From Solirubrobacterales bacterium (GTDB lineage Bacteria > Actinomycetota > Thermoleophilia > Solirubrobacterales > Solirubrobacteraceae), in the NCBI GenBank assembly GCA_015655225.1, contig JAATFK010000328.1:1-9219 (forward strand): a stretch of 9,219 bases of DNA. Reading direction: 5' to 3'. Every line of letters starts with the position of its first letter. Within the stretch, counting starts at the first letter, position 1. Both the position numbers and the translations under genes were made by a program. The notes beneath the pieces are model-generated. The model ran no database searches and was not told where the DNA came from. It was given only the letters and a program-made list of their open reading frames with translations. Of this stretch, positions 1 to 6,222 are shown in pieces.

Positions 1-900
1 CTGACGGTCCACGCCGACGACGGCACGCCGCTGCACGTCGAGGTGTTCGGCAACGAGGACGCGCCGACGCTCGTGCTCGTGCACGGCTGGACCTGCGCGC
101 TGCGCTTCTGGGCCTACCAGCTGCGCGACCTCGCGGGAGAGGCGCGGATCGTCGCTTACGACCAGCGCGGGCACGCGCGCTCCGGCCAGCCGGCGAACGG
201 CGACTACTCGATGCAGGCGTTCGGCGGCGACCTCGACGCGGTGCTGCGGGCGACGGCGCGAGAGGGCGACCGTCCGGTGGTCGCGGGCCACTCGCTCGGG
301 GGGATGACGATCGTCGCGTGGGCGGCAGCGCAGGAGGGCGGCGTGGCAGACCGGATCTCGGGCGCGGCGCTCGTCTCGACGGGGATGAACGACCTGATCT
401 CCGAGTCGCTCGTGCTGCGCACGCCGCAGCGGCTGAGCGGGGTGCAGGCGCTCGCCGGGCGGGCGATGCTGAGCGCGACCTCGCCGCTGCCGAGACGCTC
501 GACGCCTATCAGCCACCGGATGGTCCAGTACGTCGCGATGGCGCCGGGAGCGTCGCCGGCGCGGGTCGCGTTCTGCGAGGAGATGGTGCTGAACACGCCG
601 CGGGAGGTGCGCGGGGGGGTCGGGGCGACGCTGTCGCAGCTCGACATCTACGACGGCGTCGCGAGCCTCGACGTGCCGACGACGGTGATCGCCGGCGAGC
701 GCGACCGCCTCACCCCGCCCGTCCACGCGCGCAAAATGGCGGAGGTGCTGCCACAGCTGCGCGAGCTGGTCGAGATCCCCGAGGCCGGCCACATGACGCC
801 GATCGAGGCCCCCGAGCGCGTCGACGAAGCCCTCCGCGCCCTGATCGCCGACCGTGCGGTGCCGGTCGAGCCGCGGCGGGCGGCGTCTAGAAGCGCTTGA
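1..900 (+). CDS. alpha/beta hydrolase (5' end outside window)
   Basis: Member of the alpha/beta-hydrolase fold superfamily, a soluble esterase/lipase/epoxide-hydrolase-like enzyme. The reading frame is open from base 1, and strand-like residues (LTVHADDGTPLHVEVFG) precede the GTG at 43. The true start therefore probably lies upstream and only a short N-terminal piece is missing. Counting from base 1, the oxyanion-hole motif HGW is at residues 28-30 and the nucleophile elbow GHSLGGM has its Ser at residue 98. The acid is probably the Asp in GERDRLTPP (about 235), and the catalytic His is in EAGHMTPIEAP (about 264). The triad is complete and the length (about 300 aa) is normal. The tail after residue 285 is Arg/Ala-rich and probably disordered. 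The last 14 bases overlap the convergent small gene at 887-1093. The substrate cannot be told from sequence; nothing in the window links it to a pathway. Confidence 0.93.
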   Translation: MTVHADDGTPLHVEVFGNEDAPTLVLVHGWTCALRFWAYQLRDLAGEARIVAYDQRGHARSGQPANGDYSMQAFGGDLDAVLRATAREGDRPVVAGHSLGGMTIVAWAAAQEGGVADRISGAALVSTGMNDLISESLVLRTPQRLSGVQALAGRAMLSATSPLPRRSTPISHRMVQYVAMAPGASPARVAFCEEMVLNTPREVRGGVGATLSQLDIYDGVASLDVPTTVIAGERDRLTPPVHARKMAEVLPQLRELVEIPEAGHMTPIEAPERVDEALRALIADRAVPVEPRRAASRSA

Positions 901-1093
901 CGTCGAGGAGTGAGGTCGGAACGCACACGAGGCGGTCGAGCACGTCGTCGGCTTCGGTTCCAGCTTCGACGAGAACGTGCGCGTCGCTGTAGATCAGCAC
1001 AGCGGCGCCGACCGTGCCCGCCGGCCAGCCGTCGAACGCCTCACGCAGGACGACCATGTCATGCTCGCGGATCCGAGAGTCGAGAACCGTCAT
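887..1093 (-). CDS. small DUF4926-like protein (possible partner of DUF6883 protein)
   Basis: A 68-residue soluble protein without signal peptide or membrane segment. Its pattern resembles the DUF4926 family: HDMVVL near the N-terminus, then G-W-PAGTVGAAV, an aromatic (IYSD), a VLVEAG strand, and a hydrophobic C-terminal strand before LLDV. This looks like a small SH3/KOW-like beta barrel; the fold is inferred. The family assignment is from memory of the motif, not a search. The ATG at 1093 follows the stop of the DUF6883-like gene by only 12 bases, in an AT-rich spacer with no good Shine-Dalgarno sequence, so it is probably the second gene of a two-gene operon. Its stop lies inside the end of the convergent hydrolase gene. 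Function unknown. A role as antidote or partner of the upstream protein is only a suggestion from the pairing. Confidence 0.72.
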   Translation of the reverse strand: MTVLDSRIREHDMVVLREAFDGWPAGTVGAAVLIYSDAHVLVEAGTEADDVLDRLVCVPTSLLDVKRF

Positions 1094-1105
1094 AGTTTTT
1101 AGAGG

Positions 1106-1450
1106 TTAGCTCTTGATGTACGCCGTGACAAGGCGCGGCGGAGCTTGTTCGCGACTGATCGCCCAGCTGGTCGTCACGCTCGCGACCGAGTCTCGTCGGC
1201 TCCGCAGTCCCTCGACCCGGACACGAACCTCGCAGAGCAGGCCATGGGGCGGGTTGGGGCGCACCGCTCGTACGGGTGATTCGAGAATCCCGCGAGCGAG
1301 CGCCGCCGCAAGATAGTCCACGTCGTTCACGCCGATGTCGAGGAGCACAGCGAAGCGCCGCGCCTTTGGGCCGCCGCTCGAATGTTCAGGGGCCAGCGAG
1401 TAGGTCGCCAGCTTCTCGTGCACGCCGAAGGCATCCTCGGCGCGTGGCAT
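1106..1450 (-). CDS. DUF6883-like protein
   Basis: Predicted 114-residue soluble protein from the ATG at 1450. It matches what I remember of DUF6883: an N-terminal AEDAFGVHEKLATYSL segment, then the conserved H-x-x-G-x-x-KARxF core (EHSSGGPKARRF), a helix with DVDYLAAAL, alternating beta strands, and a C-terminal W-x-I...PRLVTAYI strand. No signal peptide or TM segment. In-frame alternatives are ATG 1480 (124 aa) and GTG 1573 (155 aa). I prefer 1450 because the family motif begins right after it and about 110 aa is the usual size; none of the three has a convincing ribosome binding site. It is followed by the DUF4926-like gene after 12 bases. Both genes are near 67% G+C by hand count against about 77% in the next gene, consistent with later acquisition. 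Biochemical function unknown. Confidence 0.72.
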   Translation of the reverse strand: MPRAEDAFGVHEKLATYSLAPEHSSGGPKARRFAVLLDIGVNDVDYLAAALARGILESPVRAVRPNPPHGLLCEVRVRVEGLRSRRDSVASVTTSWAISREQAPPRLVTAYIKS

Positions 1451-1580
1451 CGGCTCGCCGACTCGCGGGGGCCAGGTCATGACGCGATCGTGCAGCCAGA
1501 GCGGGCCGCGACGACCGCCGCGCGCGAGCGAATTGACAGCGCCGCGCGGGTTGCTGCACGAACAGAGCGTCACGCCCGAC

Positions 1581-1586
1581 TATCGT
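1581..1586 (+). promoter_or_regulatory. possible -10 element for leaderless peptidase mRNA
   Basis: TATCGT fits the actinobacterial TAnnnT -10 consensus and ends 8 bases before the GTG at 1595. That would place transcription initiation at or next to the start codon. No ribosome binding site is visible before this GTG, which fits leaderless translation. No clear -35 lies at the normal distance. Confidence 0.3.
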
Positions 1587-1594
1587 CTCCGCGC

Positions 1595-2752
1595 GTGAAC
1601 GCGCCGCTGGTCGCAGACGCAGGGGAGATCGCCGAGCGGGCGGTCGCGGACGTCGAGGCCCTCGTCGCCGTCTCCTCGCCCTCCGGCGACGTGGCCGGTG
1701 CGGAGGCGTGCGTCGCGGTCGTCCGTGAGCTCGCCCCGCCGGAGGCGGCCGTCGAGCGCGTCCCCTGCTCCTCCCCCGGCCACGCCGACGACGTGATCCT
1801 CCGCCTGACGGGCTCCGGCCAAGGCGCCAGCGGCCGCCGGCTGCTGCTGCTCGGCCACCTCGACACCGTCGTCCCCCACGATCGTCACCGGCCGGCCGAG
1901 CGCGACGGCGAGCGGCTCGTCGGCTCCGGCACGAGCGACATGAAGGGGGGCGACGCGCTCGCGCTCGGCCTGCTGCGCTCGCTCGCCCGCCGCCGCGACC
2001 GCTTCGCCGAGGTCGCCCTCCTGCTCGTGATGGACGAGGAGTGGCGCACGACGCCGTTCCTCCACGTCGAGCGCTTCGCCGGCTGGGACGCCTGCCTCTG
2101 CTTCGAGGCCGGCGAGCGCGACCCCGACGGCAACGAGGCGGTGATCGTCCAGCGCAAGGCGGCCGCGACCCTGCGCGTGCGCGGCCACGGGCGCGCGTCG
2201 CACTCCGGCGCGGCGCCCGACCGTGGCCGCAACGCGCTGCTCGCGCTCGCCGCCGCCGCGCAGGCGGTGGCCGCCGCCCACGCGCCGGCCGGCCCGGACC
2301 GCCTCACGGCGGTGCCGACGATCCTCCACAGCGGCGACGCGTTCAACGTCGTCCCCGCCGCCGGCGAGCTGCTCTGCGACCTGCGCTCCGACCGCACCGG
2401 CGCCTTCGAGGAGCTGCTCGCCGGGCTCCCGGCCGAGGTCGGCGGCGCGACGCTCACGAACGAGCTGATCCGCGTCTGGCCGGCGATGGACTCGCGCGCC
2501 GCGACCGCGGGGCTGCTCGCGCGCGCCGCCGCCCAGCTCGGGCAGCCGCTGACGGCGAACGCCCGCGGCGGTGCCAGCGACGCGAGCCATTTCGCCCCCA
2601 CGATCCCCCTCACGGTCGACGGGCTCGGCCCGCGCGGCGGCGGCGCGCACGCGCCCGGCGAGCACCTCGCGATCCCGTCGCTCGAGCCCCGCGCGGCGGT
2701 CGCCCTCGCGCTCGCCGACGCGGTGCTGAGCGGCAGCGGCGGCGGGGCCTAG
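1595..2752 (+). CDS. M20 family metallopeptidase (carboxypeptidase G2 / ArgE / DapE-like)
   Basis: A 385-residue cytosolic amidohydrolase of the M20/M28 co-catalytic zinc clan, which removes amino acids or acyl groups from small peptides or N-acyl amino acids. Seen motifs: GHLDTV (zinc ligand His 88), GTSDMKGG (bridging Asp 115), MDEEW (catalytic Glu 148 and ligand Glu 149), CFEAGERD (acidic ligand, Glu 171), the dimerisation-domain signature GHGRASHSG (His 203), and the C-terminal GGGAHAPGE (ligand His 352). All metal ligands are present and the length is normal, so it should be active. The frame stays open upstream to 1382, but that part is antisense to the DUF6883-like gene; homology starts right after GTG 1595, so I use that start. 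Its stop overlaps the stop of the convergent gene by 4 bases. Exact substrate unknown. Confidence 0.93.
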   Translation: MNAPLVADAGEIAERAVADVEALVAVSSPSGDVAGAEACVAVVRELAPPEAAVERVPCSSPGHADDVILRLTGSGQGASGRRLLLLGHLDTVVPHDRHRPAERDGERLVGSGTSDMKGGDALALGLLRSLARRRDRFAEVALLLVMDEEWRTTPFLHVERFAGWDACLCFEAGERDPDGNEAVIVQRKAAATLRVRGHGRASHSGAAPDRGRNALLALAAAAQAVAAAHAPAGPDRLTAVPTILHSGDAFNVVPAAGELLCDLRSDRTGAFEELLAGLPAEVGGATLTNELIRVWPAMDSRAATAGLLARAAAQLGQPLTANARGGASDASHFAPTIPLTVDGLGPRGGGAHAPGEHLAIPSLEPRAAVALALADAVLSGSGGGA

Positions 2753-4065
2753 TCGGCAGCGGTCGGCTCGGCGGGCGCGACGCGCCCGTCGGTCCCGACC
2801 AGCAGCAGCGTCCCGTCGGGCCCGGCGAGGACGTCGCCGGGCGTCCAGCCGCGCACCGGGGCGGCCAGCCCGGCGCCGGCGAGGCGATGCGCGTCGCGGA
2901 CGATCCCGAGGTGCAGGAGCGAGTCGGTCTCGGCCGCGATGTCGCCGTCGCCGAAGCGCAGCACGACGCGCAGGTCCGGCTCGACAGCCCTCGCCGCGAG
3001 CGCGATCGCCACGTTTCCGAGGTCGTCGGAGGTGACCGCCGCGAGCGCCCGCGCGCGGCGCAGCGAGAGGCGCTGCATCAGCTCGCGGTCGCTGCCCTCG
3101 GCGACGACCACCGGCAGCCCGTAGCGCTTCGCCAGCCGCACGCCGGGAGCGGCCGCGTTGCGCTCGACGCCGACGACCGGTATCCCCGCGTCCCTCAGCA
3201 CGAGCGCGACGCGCAGCCCGACCTGACCGAGCCCGACGACGACGACGTGGTCGCGGCGCGGCATCCACCGGCGCCCGAGGATCGAGACGCGCCGCGGCTC
3301 CTGCAGGCGGTTGATGAGGCCGGCGGTGAAGACGGCCGCCGAGGCGAGCGCGCCGAGCATCGTGGCGGTCGCGACCAGCTTCGTCCCGTCGCTCGCGCGG
3401 GCGAGCGACGGGTTCGGCCCGACCGCCACGAGCGTGCGGACGCCGAGGAAGAGCGAGTCGACGAACGACTCGTTCAGCGCCGTGACGCCGACGATGACGT
3501 CGATCGTGAGCATCGCCATCAGGCCGAAGAAGCCGAGCACGAGGATCCGGCCGGACAGCTCGAACGGGTGCAGCGCGCCGCCGAGCCGGTCGAGCCAGTG
3601 GCGGACGCGGGCGGAGCCAAGTTCCCGGCGCGGTCTGACGCGCGCGACGCCCTCCTCGTCGATCCGGATCTCCTCGATCCCGTCGGCCGAGCGCCGCAGC
3701 GTGCGGGCGCCGTTGCTGACGCACGACGCCGCCAGCGGCCCCGCGACGAGGTCGGCCATCGAGACGACGACGCAGCCGTCGACCGCGAGCTGCAGCTGCT
3801 CGCCGACGGTGCGGTCGAAGATCGTCACGACGAGCCGGGCCTCGGGGCGCTCGTGGGCGACGAGCAGCGCGAGCCGCAGCGCGAACGCGTCGTCGCGGGT
3901 GACGATCGCGACCGCGACCGGTCTCAGCGCCAGCTTCGCCGACAGCTGCGCGTCGCTCGGGTGGTGCAGCCACTCGGTGAGGACACCGGCGTTCTCGAGG
4001 TCGCGGACGATCGCCGCGGTCAGCCCGCCGTCGCCGGCGACCAGCACCATCTCGTCCGATTGCAT
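2749..4065 (-). CDS. TrkA-N/RCK-type NAD-binding membrane protein with two-TM channel-like core
   Basis: About 438 residues from the ATG at 4065; alternatives are ATG 4050 and TTG 4137. Domains in order: an N-terminal Rossmann-like segment (MVLVAGDGGLTAAIV, residues about 6-110, glycine loop degenerate), a linker, and a first membrane helix at about 174-197. A pore-loop-like stretch follows at about 201-220, then a second helix at about 230-252. A second, well-formed TrkA-N domain comes next, with VVVVGLGQVGL (GxGxxG near 278-283), the acidic VERN (Glu near 301) and a SDDLGN motif, and a short C-terminal tail. This RCK-2TM-RCK order resembles ligand-gated potassium-channel-like proteins of actinobacteria. 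The potassium filter TxGYGD is absent; the corresponding stretch reads TLVAVGPNPS. It may be a non-selective or non-conducting channel relative, or a regulator. Convergent with the M20 gene (4-base overlap) and divergent from the protease gene. Confidence 0.85.
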   Translation of the reverse strand: MQSDEMVLVAGDGGLTAAIVRDLENAGVLTEWLHHPSDAQLSAKLALRPVAVAIVTRDDAFALRLALLVAHERPEARLVVTIFDRTVGEQLQLAVDGCVVVSMADLVAGPLAASCVSNGARTLRRSADGIEEIRIDEEGVARVRPRRELGSARVRHWLDRLGGALHPFELSGRILVLGFFGLMAMLTIDVIVGVTALNESFVDSLFLGVRTLVAVGPNPSLARASDGTKLVATATMLGALASAAVFTAGLINRLQEPRRVSILGRRWMPRRDHVVVVGLGQVGLRVALVLRDAGIPVVGVERNAAAPGVRLAKRYGLPVVVAEGSDRELMQRLSLRRARALAAVTSDDLGNVAIALAARAVEPDLRVVLRFGDGDIAAETDSLLHLGIVRDAHRLAGAGLAAPVRGWTPGDVLAGPDGTLLLVGTDGRVAPAEPTAAD

Positions 4066-4131
4066 GGACGGGAAGGATGCCCGCCCGGGCGCGGTGATGC
4101 GTGGCGGCCCACGACGCACCGGTTCCCGACG

Positions 4132-4137
4132 TGTCAA
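4132..4137 (-). promoter_or_regulatory. possible -35 element for the TrkA-N gene
   Basis: The minus strand reads a perfect TTGACA here, 67 bases before the ATG at 4065. The -10 position at 16-18 bases spacing (TCGTGG or similar) is poor, so the promoter would need an activator. The phased CTCAC repeats lie directly upstream of it. Confidence 0.25.
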
Positions 4138-4145
4138 GGCCGGTT

Positions 4146-4171
4146 CTCACCGGATGCTCACCAGCTCTCAC
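4146..4171. promoter_or_regulatory. three phased CTCAC direct repeats (possible response-regulator operator)
   Basis: CTCAC occurs at 4146-4150, 4157-4161 and 4167-4171, i.e. at spacings of 11 and 10 bases, one helical turn each. The lines read TCACCGG, TCACCAG and TCACGAA. Direct repeats at 11-base spacing with a TCAC core are typical of OmpR/PhoP-type regulator sites in actinobacteria (for example PhoP boxes); this resemblance is established knowledge, its application here is inference. The repeats sit in the divergent promoter region, upstream of both the TrkA-N gene and the protease gene. A 5-bp inverted repeat CCGGT/ACCGG (4140-4153) overlaps the first unit. Confidence 0.4.
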
Positions 4172-4206
4172 GAAGCGTTCAGGCAGGCATGGTCTGATGG
4201 TTGGCG

Positions 4207-5336
4207 ATGGCGGTCCGTCGCTCCTGTCCCCGCGCCGTGACCGTCGCCGTCAGCGCCGTCGCGTGGGCCGCGCTCTTGGGCGCTGGCCCCGCCAACGCGC
4301 TGATGCTGTCCCCGCGCCAGCCCGCGGTCGCCGTCCCCCCTACGGCGGCCGCGGGCGACGTGGCGGGCGCTGTCTCGTGGGATCGCGTCCTCACGCACCT
4401 GCCCGTGACCGCGAGCGCCGCGGCCGGCGAGCCGGCCACCGTCGACCGTGCGCTGAGGACGGCGGACGGGACGACGATCCACGTCGAGGACCGCTCCAGC
4501 GACCCGACCGGCGCGGTCGCGGCCTCGTACGTGAGCTTCCTCGGCTCGCTGCCGCACGGCTCCGAGCTGGGCTTGCTGAAGGTGCGGATCGTGCCGACCG
4601 CAAGCGTCGCGACCGCGTGCGGGGGAACCGCCGGCGACGGCGTGCTCGCGTGCTACGCGGACGCCGACGACACGATGGTGGTGCCGGCCGACGCGACCTC
4701 GACCGGAGGGACGAGCGGCGTCACGCTCGACTACGTGCTCGCGCACGAGTACGGCCACCACGTCGCCGCGCACCGCAGCGACGCACCGTATCCGTCGCTC
4801 GACTTCGGGCCGAAGTACTGGGCCTCCTACGAGCGCATCTGCAGCGGGACGCTCGACGGCAGATACGCGCCCGGGGACGAGTCCGAGGGATACCTGGAGA
4901 ACCCCGGGAGAACTGGGCGGAGACGTACGCGCGGCTGACGTTCCCGACCCAGCCGTGGACGTTCGACGCGGCCCTGAAGCCGACGCCGGGCGCGCTCGCG
5001 GCCGCCCGAAGAGACGTGACCGACCCGTGGACGGGACCGAAGACGGTGCGCTTCGCGGGAACGCTCGACGCGACCCACCCGGTCGCGCGCAGAACGCTGA
5101 CGGTGACGCTCGACGGCGCCTTCTCGGTGAAGCTGAACGGCCCCGCGACGGCCGACTTCGACGTGGTCGTCAGATCCGGCGGGAAGGTCGTCGGCCAGAG
5201 CAGCGGCCAGGCCGCCCACGACCTCCTCTCGTTCGCGAGCGCCTGCCGCAGCAAGCCGAGCGAGCGCGTCGCGGTCGAGATCGTGCGGCGCAGCGGAGCG
5301 GGCGCGTTCCGGGCGGCCGTGACGTACGCGGGATAA
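4207..5336 (+). pseudogene. secreted HExxH zinc metalloprotease with C-terminal PPC-like domain, frameshifted
   Basis: A secreted zincin. From the ATG at 4207 it has a signal peptide (MAVRRS, a hydrophobic core, cleavage probably after GPANA near residue 31) and a catalytic domain with HEYGH (His 180, Glu 181, His 184). A Cys pair lies at about residues 138 and 149. The frame continues to GYLENPG and then runs into a stop at 4936-4938. The family-like continuation ENWAETYARL, with the predicted third zinc ligand Glu, is in the -1 frame from 4908. It goes on for about 140 residues to the stop at 5334-5336, ending in a beta-rich domain (NGPATADFDVVVRSGGK, VEIVRRSGAGAF, VTYAG) like the PPC domains of secreted proteases. 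One extra G in the CCCCGGG run at 4902-4908 would restore about 376 residues. The 243-residue product as read lacks the third ligand. Real mutation, assembly error or slippage cannot be told apart here. Confidence 0.8.
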
Positions 5337-5355
5337 CGAGACACAGCATCGCTCG

Positions 5356-5384
5356 TTGCCACCGTCGTCCCCACGAGCTATTCT
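5356..5384 (+). promoter_or_regulatory. candidate sigma70-type promoter
   Basis: TTGCCA (5356-5361), a 17-base spacer, and TATTCT (5379-5384) give a plausible housekeeping promoter in an otherwise very GC-rich window. The predicted start is near 5391. There is no protein-coding gene downstream on this strand, only a 10-codon ORF and a strong hairpin. Confidence 0.4.
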
Positions 5385-5390
5385 CGACAA

Positions 5391-5454
5391 CGGTCAACGC
5401 GATGATCTCGATTCGTCGCCTTGCGAAGGCCTGAGGTTGCTGCCTCGGGCCTTC
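5391..5454 (+). ncRNA. candidate short transcript ending in a 12-bp hairpin
   Basis: Downstream of the promoter-like sequence the arms 5425-5436 and 5443-5454 form a 12-bp stem with loop TTGCTG. The single non-Watson-Crick pair is U-G when read as plus-strand RNA but A-C when read from the minus strand, so the structure is best as a plus-strand RNA. A tiny ORF, ATG 5402 to TGA 5434 (MISIRRLAKA), runs into the hairpin. No U-run follows (CGCGTTAAAAG), so termination here would be atypical. It may be a small RNA, an untranslated leader, or just the terminator-like tail of the protease transcript. No known RNA family recognised. Confidence 0.3.
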
Positions 5455-5460
5455 CGCGTT

Positions 5461-5498
5461 AAAAGAAAATGCCTGGCGCCGTTGCTGCGACGCCAGGC
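5461..5498 (-). terminator. intrinsic terminator of the MMPL-kinase-regulator operon
   Basis: Read on the minus strand, GCCTGGCG (5498-5491) pairs with CGCCAGGC (5478-5471). The stem extends inward by a U-G pair and two more base pairs around loop CAGCAA, 11 continuous pairs in all. It is followed directly by ATTTTCTTTT (5470-5461). This is a textbook rho-independent terminator, 64 bases past the stop of the response-regulator gene. On the plus strand the inner pair is a C-A mismatch and no U-run follows, so orientation is clear. Confidence 0.85.
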
Positions 5499-5562
5499 CG
5501 TGCGCCTAGCGCGTGACCTGATGGGTAATTGCGACATCTTCGCCCCAATTTGGAGCGCCGCC

Positions 5563-6222
5563 TCACCCACCCGCCCGCAGGAACGTGAGGACGGCGAGGA
5601 CGCGGCGGTGGTCGTCGTCGGTGGCGGGCAGGTCGAGCTTCCCGAAGATGTTCGAGATGTGCTTCTCGACCGCGCCGGGAGTGACGACCATCGCCCGCGC
5701 GATCGCGGCGTTCGTGCGGCCCTCCGCCATCAGCGACAGCGCCTCCCGCTCGCGCGGCGTGAGCGCGCTCAGCTCGGCGTCGCCGCCCTCCCGGTCACGC
5801 GTGCGCACCAGCTCGGCGACGACCTCGCGGTCGAGCGCCATCCCGCCCCCGGCGACGCGCTCGACGGCGTCGAGGAAGCCCGCCACGTCGCCGACCCGCT
5901 CCTTCAGCAGGTAGCCGACCCCGCCCTCCCCCGAAGCCAGCAGCTCGGCCGTGTACACCGGTTCGACGTACTGCGAGAGGATCAGCACGCCGAGCCCCGG
6001 CTGCCGCGCACGGATCTCGATCGCCGCCCGCACGCCCTCGTCGCTGAAGCTCGGCGGCAGCCGCACGTCGACGATCGCGAGATCCGGTCTGTGCCCTGCG
6101 ACGATCCGCAGCAGCCCGGGACCGTCCTCCGCCTGCGCGACGACCTCGACGCCATGCTCTCGCAGCAGCGCGACGATCCCCTCGCGCAGCAGCGCATGGT
6201 CCTCGGCGATCACGACCCGCAT
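5563..6222 (-). CDS. NarL/FixJ-type response regulator (REC + LuxR HTH)
   Basis: A 219-residue cytosolic DNA-binding response regulator, partner of the kinase encoded just upstream. REC domain, residues 1-120: acidic pair Glu7-Asp8 (MRVVIAEDHALL), phospho-acceptor Asp52 (LAIVDVRLP), switch Ser83 and Lys107 (YLLKERV). The LuxR-type helix-turn-helix is at about 153-215 (LTPREREALSLMAEGRTNAAI, then TPGAVEKHISNIFGKLDL). All phosphorylation residues are present and the length is standard. The ATG at 6222 overlaps the kinase stop by 13 bases and has a good ribosome binding site (GGAG, 5-base spacing). The open frame extends further upstream but only as a shadow of the kinase gene. Last gene of the operon, followed by a clear terminator. 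It probably regulates its own operon including the MMPL transporter (inference). Confidence 0.95.
   Translation of the reverse strand: MRVVIAEDHALLREGIVALLREHGVEVVAQAEDGPGLLRIVAGHRPDLAIVDVRLPPSFSDEGVRAAIEIRARQPGLGVLILSQYVEPVYTAELLASGEGGVGYLLKERVGDVAGFLDAVERVAGGGMALDREVVAELVRTRDREGGDAELSALTPREREALSLMAEGRTNAAIARAMVVTPGAVEKHISNIFGKLDLPATDDDHRRVLAVLTFLRAGG

Noticed and set aside
1533..1538. Perfect plus-strand TTGACA before the M20 gene as its -35.
   Set aside because: No -10-like hexamer at 16-19 bases downstream (GCACGA, CACGAA); the spacing to TATCGT is far too long (42 bases). Probably chance.
1382..1594. N-terminal extension of the M20 peptidase back to 1382.
   Set aside because: The extension is antisense to the DUF6883-like gene, has no M20 similarity, and M20 homology begins after the GTG at 1595.
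1580..4171. Very long open frame (863 codons) on the minus strand across the M20 and TrkA-N genes.
   Set aside because: Arg/Ala/Gly/Asp-rich low-complexity translation without motifs; it is a shadow of the M20 gene (opposite strand) and of the TrkA-N gene (same strand, other frame), both of which have clear family motifs.
2041..4197. Long open frame (718 codons) on the plus strand.
   Set aside because: Same reason: GC-rich frame without stops, repetitive RR/DD/PR composition, no domain signature, antisense to the TrkA-N gene.
5499..5562. Searched for a tRNA or another small gene between the terminator and the response-regulator stop.
   Set aside because: No cloverleaf arms or T-loop sequence, no start codon with a ribosome binding site; it looks like the 3' untranslated region of the operon.
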